A DNA stretch of 64,000 nt from Antedon bifida. Lineage: Eukaryota > Echinodermata > Crinoidea > Comatulida > Antedonidae. Below the pieces are notes generated by a model. That model was given only the letters and a program-made list of their open reading frames with translations. It was not told the origin of the DNA and searched no databases. Shown in pieces: positions 29,801-37,804 of this stretch (within the stretch, counting starts at the first letter, position 1; each line of letters starts with the position of its first letter). The stretch spans positions 27,893,401-27,957,400 of the forward strand of contig OY727097.1 in the NCBI GenBank assembly GCA_963402885.1, written 5' to 3'. The position numbers and the translations under genes are program-made.

Positions 29801-32800
29801 ATATTATTTATATGAATTCTGGTTTACACTGGCTTATGTAAAAATTATAATTTACATTTTTTTACTGTCACTTTTTTAACTGATAAATATTTTTTTCTTC
29901 AGAAACATTATCCTCTTTTACAACCCTTGACCTGGGAAACTTGTGTGGACAATTCATTATTGTCCAATATTTTTTGTCTATAACCTATACTCTATTGAAC
30001 TATTTATCTGAAATTATTGTATTTATTTTTATATATATTAAACACAAATTAAAAGTTTCTTAAATGGTTTAAGATTTACTTTGACCTCTTTATTGTTTCA
30101 TTCAACCTGAAATAATGTGCAATTTAACATTTTTTTTCCTCATTTTTGTCTGTATTCACATATGTACTTGTTTTTATATGTTTACTTTTAATTGATAAAT
30201 ATATTTTTACACTATTATAAATTGTTCTGCATTGCAGATAAATTGTTATTTTAGATTTAGTAGTGTCATTTCTGAAATTAATATAACTTATTTTGCTGCT
30301 ACTGTTGTAATGGTAGTGCTTATGTGTTTACAGCACATAGTTCTAATTGATAAAGAGATCAACGCACTTTATACACATGTTAGTCAAATGCTATTTGAAA
30401 TTGTTCACATGCAGTTGTTTAATTGTCACATGTAGCTATAAAATTGTCACATGTACTTACCAGCCTTCTACATGTAGTATGGAAATAATCACATGTAGTT
30501 ACAGAATAATCACATGTAGTTACAGAATAATCACATGAAGTAAAAGAATGATCACATGTAGTAAAAGAATGATCACATGTAGTAAAAAAATGATCACATG
30601 AAGTAAAAGAATAATCACATGCAATCTTCACATTTTTTATTAAAATTTGTTGAGTATTATACATTTATTTACAAGTAGTATCTTAGTATTTTTTGCAGTG
30701 CTTTTATTAGTTTTCATTGAAATAGAAATATGACTGCATGTCATTGTCTTTTGAATGAAAAAATAATAAAATCACATTTTTAATTACTAAAACTATCATT
30801 TATATTACTGGTGCATTTTTAAAAAATCATCAGAAATGACCTTTGTGGGTGTAGTGTTGTGTCGTTTTATTTTTACTGCATTGTTTGATGTGTTTCTCGC
30901 ATTTCTTTCTTCTTGACACTATTTCCTTACCTTTTTCAAACACAAGCTTGCAAAAGGCGGATACAGGAGAGGTTAAACACCATTAAGGAGGAGCAAAAAC
31001 GAGCAACCACGGTTCCTCAAACATCTTCAGCAGAGGCCCAAACCAGTCCACAAGAGCAAATCGAAACCCTTTTCCCTGCCTCGGGCTCTCCCTACTCATC
31101 TCCAATCCATTTAACACGGTCTGATGTTGGGGGTCAGACTGTTCTCCGTCCAAGTCCTGAGATAATTTTAATTAATAATACTAATCAACCTTCGACCCCA
31201 AAGAGTCAGAAAGTGTTGCAAACATTTGCACCACTCAACGACCCAAATGAATTTGATGCATGTGGCAAAAGAAATGAACATTTGGCACTTGTCGGTTGTG
31301 CCATTGTAAAGAGTCCTGATAAAATATGTAACGCTGTGATAATTCGCGGTTCACCAGAGCTACCAAATGATATTTGGAAGTTACAGAATGGGGAACAGCA
31401 CAGCGACGATGAGACCCTGTGGGTGCCTCAGAACCCGCATATATCTGAAGCAGACACGCTTCCACGTGGTACGACCCTTCAGCAACAATCATCAGAACAG
31501 AACCGAGAAGCGCATGAATTATCAAATCATTCAGATTATTCTGTTAGTACTTTACCAGCGGGATTTAAAAGTAGCTCAAACAGGGAGACAACATTCTCAA
31601 GCCCTTCAATGAAACCTAAGGCTCTTGACTTGGAAGATGGGCAGGTAGAATGTCTATCTTCCTGCAGCGGCAGTCCTATATGGAAACCTCAACCACCATT
31701 AGCATTCTCAGATCATGCCAGTACTCTACCGCACGGTGTTACGATCCCCCAGGGTATTAATACAGATAGTCCAAGTAAACAAAATTGTCAATCTGGTATT
31801 CTTCCGATTCTAAAGAAAAACAAACGAAGCAAAAGCTGCCCAGATATAATTGGCAACACCCTGAAAGAGAGCGGCTCTAAGACCGTGCGGTTTAACATGC
31901 AGCCTGAAGTGACTCAATTTTTAGTAGAAGATTCATTTTCGGGTGAAAATCTTTCCCCCGACCAAGAAAGTTTTTATTCCGAAATTTCTCATGATGAACA
32001 TGCAACAAATAGTCAAACGCAAACCGCGTTTGATGCCGATGGACTGACCACGGAACAAAGGACCAATGGTCATGTTGAGACTATGTTTGATTCTCAGGCC
32101 CCCACTTCCACCGCGGACCAAGGTATGGAAACTGAATTTGATGCTGAAGGGTTAACCACGCGATGCCACTCGCATGGTCACGTAGAGACCGAATTCGGCA
32201 CTCTTGAGCGAAACAATACAGCCCGTAACAATAATAATGATAGTACCGGAGGGGGTTTATACCTGCTCCATAATGGACCACCCGATTACCAAAGCCCGCC
32301 TACTTACCGTAGCAATTCACCTCATATTGGACCCGATACACCCTTGTTGTCTGATTTGGAGTCCTCTGCTGGGGTGATCGATGCTGTTTGCCAGACAGAC
32401 AGTGACGATGATGATGATGAGAGGACGCCGGTGTTACCACCAGAGAGGCAACCTGAGGTACAGGACCAACTCAAAGTTTCTTCCACCCCAAACTTTGTAG
32501 ACTCTTTGAATATACAGTGTTCTTCTGGTTAGCAATTAGTTTTTACATGGCATGAAATTATTCTTTTTTTTTTATGTTTTCATTTCTGTTTGCTTGTTTT
32601 CTGCGTATGGTTTTAAGTTTATCGGTTATTTTAATTTTTCGTTTGTCTTGTTTGCAGGTTGCAAGTTTTAGATGCAGATTATCATTTCATTATTTTAATT
32701 TTGTTTTTTATTGCACATTTCAATCCACAGTGTGAAAATGATTGAATAATTTCAGTGCAAACAAAATCGTAACACATAAACTAATGTATTATTCATTTAA

Positions 32801-35800
32801 TAGTTTTTAATGTTCAATTTCAAAATATTTTATGATTTATAATAAAGGTTTGCACTGAAGTTTTCCATTCAAACTATATGCTTGCACAGTGAACACATTC
32901 TGATTACTCTTATATTTGGTGAAAATATGGGCCAGGGATTTTCATAAATTGGGGAAATAGTGATTGCAACTCCAGAGTATACCAATTTCAGTACTAAGTG
33001 TGTCTCCAGTTCCTGTACAATCAGAAACAATGATACATAAAAACGATTTTTAAACTAAATTTGATTACTACAGTAGAGTCCTTCTTTGGATTTTCCTTGA
33101 AAGGGGAAAAATGCTGTCAACCCCTATTAAGGGTAACCCCCTATTGAGGAGAAACTTTATTGGGTCCCAAAAGTGCCCCCTTAATAGGGGTTCTACTGTA
33201 TTTATTCATCTTCATTAAATACAAGAGTATCAGAGAATAATAACACAGTATGCTAGTAATATTTTTTTAAGCTGGGAAAAAACACTTTATATTTTTTGTT
33301 TGCATGTGTATTTTTTATATGATTAATGATTTGCATTTGTGAATATTGTTTAAATGATTATTGTATTTGATTGGAATACTGTATGAACGTTATAAATTGG
33401 CTTCAAAAGCAGCTTGTAAATATTAATTTTATGGTATAATATTTGGGACATTTTAATGGACTTATACTTAATCATTTTCTTATATAATCCCTTTATATTT
33501 GTCCTTAATATAATATTCTATAATTTAATTCCTAAAAAAGTTTCTGTGTTGACTATTTTAAAGTTATTCATTTGGGAACTCTCCCAGTAAAATTCTTAAA
33601 TTATTTTTTTTCCCCAAACCCTGTAAACAGTTTATTATTATGTCTGTAATATTAACTTCATTATTCATTTCATATCTGTGGTAATTACAACCATTTTAGT
33701 GTAATAATTTGTGGAATAATGTCTTGCCCTATAGTTGATTCAGTATTCATATGTTATCTATACTGTAGACATCATGTTTTTCTGTATGTATATTTTAAAG
33801 GTTTACAACAATTTGTGTACCAACAAAATTGTTACCTCAATAAATTTCCTAGTCAGAATCATCATTTATAATTATTATAATTCATAATCATTATAATATT
33901 AGAAGCACAGTTAAACCCCCCCCCCCCCCCCAAAAAAAATAGGGACCCTAAAAATACAATACACTTTGATTTAATGCCTAGGTACAGTAATTTGTTTGGA
34001 TCACATGATCAATATTGGATCACATGATATTACTTTGATTACTTATGTTACTTATTGCTTTAATCTCTACAGTCATCCGAGGTTCTCAAGTTATAAAAAT
34101 CAAAGGTAGAGAAACCGCCCGTTAGAACTTCCAGCATGCCAAGTAATAAGAACCAACAAAATACCAACTAATTACTCACAAATTAGAATATAATAAATTC
34201 TTGTAACCTTTCTACAATTATTATTAGTATAATCAATTAGATAGATGATATACAGATCTAACCAATTTTTTTCACCTTCTGTGTATAATACATATACCCT
34301 TGTATAGATTTAATACATTGTTTTTCTTCCTTATATGGTAATATCTGTTTATTTATGTATTGATGTTAACAATATATACTATCGCTTATTTGTAATGTTA
34401 AAGTAATTGTTTCCCATTTGGACAACCATGTTTTCACCCTGCATGATTTGTCAATCCGTTGATTTTAGATTTTAGTCTGTTAGATTTAAAAGTTAATCCG
34501 TTAACACTAGTTTCAATCTGATAAATATCAATTGTTAGTCTTTTAGTTATAAAAAATCTCTTTAATATCATTTTAATAATTTAATCTTAGTTAGATCCTC
34601 TTCAATATTTATTGTCAATCTCTTAAATATTAATTATTTATCTCCTAAATAGTTTAATTTGTAATCTGTTAAATAATATTTTATTTATATATTAATCTTT
34701 TAGATATTAAATATTTTAATTATGTACAGTAAATACTGCAGTAAATCTTAATCCTTTAAATTAAATTTAAATCAATCTGATAATCAATATCTATCAATAA
34801 AAATAGATATATGTAGACTATGATACTTATTTCCCTACATGTATTCTCTTCAAATGTTTAGCTTAGATTGTTTTAATATTTAAAATTAATGATTAAAATA
34901 AAGTTTAAAATTGTAACAGAAATATACGGGAGGCTATAGCCTATGAGGGTCTGACATGGCTAGTGTGGGTCATGCATAGCCAGGGAGGGTCGGACATAGC
35001 CAGGGAGGGTCAGGCATAGCCAGGGAGGGTCAGGCATGGCCAGAAAAAGGTTGGGTATAGCTAATGACGATTGTCATGGCCATTGAGGGGTCAAGTTAGA
35101 AAGATTCTATGTGGTACCTGCTAGTGCTTTAATGTGCTATTAAATTAATTTTTTATTCTGGAGTTCTGTTACATTAACTCGCTTAAACAAACAAATAACA
35201 TGCTTTTTTGCATAGGTATGGTTTTAATTTTTTGCTGCTTTCAGTGCCAAACATTTCAGATCCAAATTTCGAACAGGGTTTTTTTTAATTTTTTACATTG
35301 CAATTCTTTTTGCTGCTTTAACAAAATATAGGCCATAATAATTTTAAAATAATAATTGTTTGTGGTTGGGAGCTATTATCCAAATTTTAAGCTTTTTTGA
35401 TAGTTTTTAGTATTAATTTGTAGTATAAATAATGAGTATTGTCTAATTATCTGTCCCATGTCCCAGTTTTATATTGTTGTTTATAGTTTCCCCCCCCCCC
35501 TTCCCCACCAAAACAAATATGTCATGACTCCCCTTGCCCTGTTTTTCACATACAGTATATAGTCCAGTCAATTTGTATGAAGCATGAATTTACATAGCCT
35601 ATATGATTGAAGCATGTATACATTATATCCTATTATATACATATAACTATATAATATACTTAATAATTAAATGGTGTGTGAGAATTGTTATGATTGAGAC
35701 AGTGAGTGTGGAATTGTAAAAACATGCCAAGATAAGTATGGTATAATACTGTAATAACATATCAAATTTTTTAGTTTCGTTTTGAAAATTTCTGTAAATT

Positions 35801-36591
35801 GTTATTTTTAACCAAACTAAATGTAAGAAAAAACAACAAAATTGAAAAAAAATTATTTTGATCTGTTTAACCCATTCCATAGATTGGTTTGTCTGAGGAG
35901 AGTGTATGCTTGATGACATTATGAATTTAATTGTATTCAATTTAATAATATTGTGATTTTTTTTCTGAAAATAGGGTACCATTGGGACTGCTCAGACTGG
36001 ATGCCTCCGACTTTGACCAAAATTCACGAAGATGTGACCCAAAAAGAAGTACCAGACTCACCGACCAATTTGTCAGTTAACACAACCATGTCCCAGATGA
36101 ATGAATATGAAGATGATGACGTGGACGATGAATATGTAGGAGAGGATACCGATTATCCCGGAGATGATGACATGCCTTACCCGCACACGGAAGAGTTCCA
36201 ACAACAACTTCAAAACTACCCTCCAAGTATCTCTCCGGATGGCTCTCAGATCGATAGCATGTCAGACCTGCCACGGCAGTATTACCAGCATCCAAATTCA
36301 TATCTCCCTGGCCACCATATGTCAGTGACATCATTACCACCCTCTGAATATAATGGAGTAGACCAATCGCCAAAGAAACGTGTTATGGGTGTAGGCAGTA
36401 GAGGAGGTGATTACGAGAGAATGTCGTCAAATTTCGATAATGCTTCGATGTCTGCGTATACGTCAAATGCTTCGTGTTCAGATGTATCTGGGATGTACGA
36501 ACCTGAGAGCGAGATTGGACTGAGTGACTGCGAAAGTGCAACGGATGACCGATTTTCAACGCATCTATCAAATCTCACAACAGATGTGTAA
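11544..36591 (+). CDS. FAT1-like: FAT1/2/3-type atypical cadherin, 3' part of the gene (22 exons)
   Basis: Giant single-pass adhesion receptor of the FAT family, which acts in planar polarity, actin control and Hippo signalling. Exons: 11544-11861, 12096-12312, 12583-12722, 12992-13478, 16166-17661, 18002-18401, 18711-19340, 19458-19769, 20204-20418, 21021-21165, 21795-22870, 23313-23466, 23737-23970, 24311-24688, 25073-25287, 25632-25775, 26155-27385, 27532-27692, 27969-29253, 29593-29760, 30947-32527, 35975-36591. Together they give 3,867 codons plus stop with matching phases at every junction. Domain order is about 24 cadherin repeats, RSRR site, EGF, one laminin G, EGFs, helix near visible residue 2936, and a long tail. 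A single LamG, the tail words SYTPS, SDSDSI.KP.WDFD, YHW[DT].SDWMP and SCSDVS, and the PDZ ligand TTDV match FAT1-3, not FAT4. Vertebrate FAT1 has 34 cadherin repeats, so roughly ten and the signal peptide lie upstream. Introns hold no other gene. Confidence 0.93.
12096..12312 (+). CDS. FAT1-like: FAT-like exon 2: cadherin repeat boundary
   Basis: Phase 0 in, phase 1 out (GTAAGT donor). The repeat boundary here is SPDNSPNPP rather than the usual D.NDN.P, so this calcium linker looks degenerate. Confidence 0.85.
12583..12722 (+). CDS. FAT1-like: FAT-like exon 3: cadherin repeat, C-terminal half
   Basis: Phase 1 in, phase 0 out. The donor GTACGT at 12723 was preferred over GTAATG at 12727 because only it keeps the frame into exon 4, giving a TVERV-LRVNILDSNDN junction. 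Confidence 0.82.
12992..13478 (+). CDS. FAT1-like: FAT-like exon 4: cadherin repeats
   Basis: Phase 0 in, phase 1 out. Two linkers are visible, DSNDNAPEF and DFNDHAPSC, with a full repeat between them. Confidence 0.88.
13479..16165 (+). other. 2.7-kb FAT-like intron
   Basis: No exon or recognisable repeat family was found. The segment 14150-14460 is less AT-rich than its flanks and could be regulatory, but I see no specific signature. Confidence 0.6.
16166..17661 (+). CDS. FAT1-like: FAT-like exon 5: large multi-repeat cadherin exon
   Basis: Phase 1 in, phase 0 out, about 498 codons. Repeat boundaries are DNAPPKF (shortened), DVNDNAPEF, DINDSPPVF, a degenerate QQAIESELRF and DENDNVPMF. It ends VGSIVRK, exactly where the neighbouring repeats are also interrupted. 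Confidence 0.92.
18002..18401 (+). CDS. FAT1-like: FAT-like exon 6: cadherin repeat
   Basis: Phase 0 in, phase 1 out. It starts at VIAIDHDIG and ends NKTG. The boundary VINKAMPVF lacks the D.NDN core. Confidence 0.88.
18711..19340 (+). CDS. FAT1-like: FAT-like exon 7: cadherin repeats
   Basis: Phase 1 at both ends, 630 bp. Linkers DINDIRPIF and DLNDNPPEF. It ends at SRTG. Confidence 0.9.
19458..19769 (+). CDS. FAT1-like: FAT-like exon 8: cadherin repeat
   Basis: Phase 1 at both ends, 312 bp. The repeat boundary DGTNQYAPTF is degenerate. It ends NANTG before a GTGAGT donor. Confidence 0.87.
19893..19982. repeat. Dispersed repeat fragment (ACACCATACAAAA family)
   Basis: Its reverse complement shares ACACCATACAAAA, AGGTGTTGA and GATGTAAAA with 29286-29385. 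A shorter relative is at 40541-40615. Confidence 0.4.
20204..20418 (+). CDS. FAT1-like: FAT-like exon 9: cadherin repeat, C-terminal part
   Basis: Phase 1 in, phase 0 out, 215 bp, the same length and phases as exon 15. Linker DKNDNYPTF; ends GEQVLQ. Confidence 0.87.
21021..21165 (+). CDS. FAT1-like: FAT-like exon 10: cadherin repeat, N-terminal part
   Basis: Phase 0 in, phase 1 out, 145 bp. Encodes VYAVDADKDQ through PLTGR. Joining to exon 11 completes an L.GRETN strand. Confidence 0.83.
21795..22870 (+). CDS. FAT1-like: FAT-like exon 11: large cadherin exon
   Basis: Phase 1 in, phase 0 out. Boundaries are a degenerate TRQDVLPIF, then DVNDNAPRF, DVNDSPPRF and DVNDNAPVC. An acidic DEDDEVEAN insert interrupts one repeat. 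An in-frame extension upstream of 21795 is intronic. Confidence 0.9.
23020..23172. mobile_element. Degraded CAGTAGA-type MITE
   Basis: CACAGTAGAA at the left with inner CCCCTATTCAGTGG and CTGGGTCCTGAAAA words resembles the better copy at 33069-33200. Confidence 0.35.
23313..23466 (+). CDS. FAT1-like: FAT-like exon 12: cadherin repeat, N-terminal part
   Basis: Phase 0 in, phase 1 out, 154 bp. Contains AEDADASANSRITF and ends GSESG before a GTAAGT donor. Confidence 0.84.
23737..23970 (+). CDS. FAT1-like: FAT-like exon 13: cadherin repeat
   Basis: Phase 1 at both ends, 234 bp. Linker DDNDNPPIF; ends AIDPDEG. Confidence 0.87.
24311..24688 (+). CDS. FAT1-like: FAT-like exon 14: cadherin repeat
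   Basis: Phase 1 at both ends, 378 bp. Linker DEDDNAPIF; ends HPDSG before a GTACAG donor. Confidence 0.87.
24722..24800 (+). repeat. tRNA-derived SINE head (candidate)
   Basis: B-box-like GGTTCAATCC (24758-24767) after a TAGCTTGGTGGTCAAC head, in a FAT-like intron. Confidence 0.35.
25073..25287 (+). CDS. FAT1-like: FAT-like exon 15: cadherin repeat, C-terminal part
   Basis: Phase 1 in, phase 0 out, 215 bp. Linker DANDNKPYF; ends GDSIVQ. Confidence 0.87.
25632..25775 (+). CDS. FAT1-like: FAT-like exon 16: cadherin repeat segment
   Basis: Phase 0 at both ends, 144 bp. Encodes VLATDQDSGDFG through LVDREE; the next exon completes the repeat with MAAYTITVRAIDGG. Confidence 0.85.
25810..25948. 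mobile_element. GTGGTTCCC-type MITE, short copy
   Basis: Inverted ends AAGCTTGGTTCTCAC and GTGGGAACCAGGCTT (2 mismatches in 15). Starts 35 bp after FAT-like exon 16. Confidence 0.65.
26155..27385 (+). CDS. FAT1-like: FAT-like exon 17: last cadherin repeats, furin-like site, first EGF
   Basis: Phase 0 in, phase 1 out. After linker DINDNSPRF come the last cadherin repeats, whose final boundaries are degenerate, then a membrane-proximal segment with RSRR at 27037-27048 and a first EGF-like module (CQMNTCPKNARC ... CICKSEGEC). Confidence 0.9.
27532..27692 (+). CDS. FAT1-like: FAT-like exon 18: laminin G, N-terminal half
   Basis: Phase 1 in, phase 0 out. Begins ALAMSFSGNNFMQY and runs through the NGIIMYGDG strand typical of LamG domains. 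Confidence 0.87.
27969..29253 (+). CDS. FAT1-like: FAT-like exon 19: laminin G end, EGFs, transmembrane helix, juxtamembrane tail
   Basis: Phase 0 in, phase 1 out. The LamG domain closes at FQGCMDNVFLNGQ. EGF-like modules follow from about 28350 (CDSNPCQNQGQC, CIDDPCQNGGVC, CASSPCLNGGLC, DIDECLSSPC). An isoleucine-rich helix near 28824-28889 is followed by seven arginines. The cytoplasmic start includes PPVPIRPRSYTPS and SDSDSIAKPHWDFD, both FAT1-like. Confidence 0.92.
29286..29385. repeat. Dispersed repeat fragment (ACACCATACAAAA family)
   Basis: Contains GTGTTTACACACACCAGGG and ACACCATACAAAACACAGG, related to 19893-19982. Confidence 0.4.
29593..29760 (+). CDS. FAT1-like: FAT-like exon 20: proline-rich tail exon
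   Basis: Phase 1 at both ends, 168 bp, so it can be skipped without a frameshift. Encodes PPIHQPPPPVRPPVRHP, an SH3-type proline run, then a Ser/Thr- and Glu-rich stretch. Confidence 0.8.
30403..30622. repeat. 21-bp tandem repeat in a FAT-like intron
   Basis: About ten units close to AATGATCACATGTAGTAAAAG, with drift at the left end. It lies 325 bp before exon 21. Because the unit is a multiple of three, both strands stay open. Confidence 0.85.
30947..32527 (+). CDS. FAT1-like: FAT-like exon 21: 1,581-bp cytoplasmic cassette exon
   Basis: Phase 1 at both ends. Starts ACKRRIQERL after a CACAAG acceptor and ends SSG before GTTAGC. It encodes 527 residues of low-complexity, charged tail with several short motifs: LQTFAP (WIRS-like, 31216-31233), KTVRF (RVxF-like, 31879-31893), a duplicated FDA.GLTT unit (about 32014-32200), three TLP.G words, and PPDY plus PPTY (32278-32289 and 32296-32307). 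I know of no comparable single exon in the vertebrate FAT1 tail. Reading past the donor meets a stop at once (TAG, 32530-32532). Confidence 0.85.
33069..33200. mobile_element. TA-flanked CAGTAGA MITE (pogo/Tc1-like ends)
   Basis: Ends TACAGTAGA and TCTACTGTA are inverted, with inner CCCCTATTAAG words near both ends. About 132 bp, noncoding. Confidence 0.55.
33916..33931 (+). repeat. Poly-C run (C16)
   Basis: Uninterrupted run of 16 C followed by A8 in a FAT-like intron. Confidence 0.9.
34931..35100. repeat. 20-bp tandem repeat in a FAT-like intron
   Basis: About eight units around CATAGCCAGGGAGGGTCAGG; the central three are nearly identical. Confidence 0.8.
35975..36591 (+). CDS. FAT1-like: FAT-like exon 22: terminal exon with PDZ ligand
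   Basis: Phase 1 in; stop TAA at 36589-36591. Starts GYHWDCSDWMP, the strongest FAT1-3 tail signature, continues through an acidic stretch and YTSNASCSDVSGMYEPESE, and ends TTDV, a class I PDZ-binding terminus (human FAT1 ends TEV). Confidence 0.93.
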
Positions 36592-36995
36592 TGGCATGCT
36601 GATGATTCTATTTTCCTCTGAAATAGATGTGTGCGAGATCAGTGCGATATGTTTTAATGCGAGATGCGTGTGTAAGTAAGTGTGTGTAAAATAATTTTGG
36701 ATCAAATTGTATCCATGTTTTTATCAAGTGTAATTTAAAGTATTTGATGATGTTACAATTTTTGCAATAGGGAGGTCAAGTTTTAAAGGTCAAGCATTAA
36801 ATATTATAATGCTTGAAATAGTATGCAGCATGAATATTCATTAACTTTATGAATATTTTGTATTAAATTATGAATATTTATACGATTAGGCTATAACCAA
36901 GTATATGACCTGTATTTTAGCCAATGTTAATAACAAGCTTGGGTTTATATATCTGTAAAAATAATAAAACAAAGAAAAATATATTGTACTTATAA
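36592..36995 (+). other. Probable 3' UTR and poly(A) signal of the FAT-like gene
   Basis: AT-rich noncoding sequence follows the stop. The first AATAAA is at about 36963-36968; further candidates lie downstream near 37200. Confidence 0.5.
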
Positions 36996-37543
36996 ATTAT
37001 GTGGAGTAGACCTATGATTTTGCTACAGTATAGTATATTTTCCATGTAATTCAGACTGTATATATATAAAAACACTGTTTGTACTTATTAAAGTGTTAGC
37101 TGACTCCGTTGTGGCAGTATACCATTATGCAAAGATAAGAAGCTGTACGACCATTACTACACAGTACACCTAGAAGAATATATTATGTCCTACAAATAAT
37201 GAATAAATTAATTTTTTATGGTAATAACAATTTTAATTTTTTTTTGTTTTTTTTTGAAAAAATGTTTTGATCATTTAATCTGGACAATCCTAGTTATTTT
37301 CATGTTTCACGTATTTTAACAGCCATTATTAGAAATTTTTTTAGGGACAATTTTGCATTCGCTTCCTTGTACTGTACAACTACTTGTTTTTGTTATTCGG
37401 TGCTGAGTTTCACCAGTCAAAAAAATTATTCCAACATGCTTTTATAAAATACAGCGATTTCTCTTTAGAGAGCGCCCTCTATGGACAATGCAACTTAGTA
37501 ATAGCCTAAAGACGTAAATAATAGTACTGTAATACTTCTGTTT

Positions 37544-37804
37544 TTGAAATTTTATATTTTTTGTAAAAAAAACCTTGTTGTTTTAACGCTACTGCAGCAT
37601 GTGGTAGGAAAAAACCAAATTAACAAATTACACAGTCAATTCAAAAGAGAGAAATGGAAGTGGAAAAACAGCCCGCCAAAAAATATTACCTTACCAGCCC
37701 CGGTGGATGGTAAACATCCTTTCACATACCTTTATATGTGCCTCTCACAACGAAAGACACCATTGGGCTGGAATGAAGTGGAAAGGCTAGTTTCCAGAAT
37801 GTAA
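37544..37804 (+). CDS. Unrecognised small ORF, possible gene fragment
   Basis: An 86-codon ORF. Its last 67 codons follow an in-phase acceptor-like CTGCAG (37592-37597) and end LGWNEVERLVSRM. The composition of this part, with GKHPF, TYLYMCLSQRKTPLGW, is more protein-like than the surrounding AT-rich ORFs. I do not recognise the family and see no partner exons nearby. It may be a terminal exon, a retrocopy fragment or chance. Confidence 0.22.
   Translation: MKFYIFCKKNLVVLTLLQHVVGKNQINKLHSQFKREKWKWKNSPPKNITLPAPVDGKHPFTYLYMCLSQRKTPLGWNEVERLVSRM

Larger units (their letters stand above)
32528..35974 (+). other. 3.4-kb FAT-like intron before the terminal exon
   Basis: No exon seen. Contains an AATAAA at 32841 that could serve an intron-retaining isoform, a TA-flanked MITE (33069-33200), C16 and C11 runs, and a 20-bp tandem repeat (34931-35100). 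Confidence 0.65.

Noticed and set aside
30403-30622. CRISPR-like direct repeats
   Set aside because: Units are contiguous with no unique spacers, in a eukaryotic intron.
30347-30664. Overlapping ORFs on both strands
   Set aside because: They arise from a 21-bp tandem repeat without stops, not from coding sequence.
32528-32532. Ending the FAT-like protein at the TAG after exon 21
   Set aside because: A GT donor sits one base into that codon, and exon 22 continues in phase with the conserved FAT1-3 tail; kept only as a possible minor isoform.
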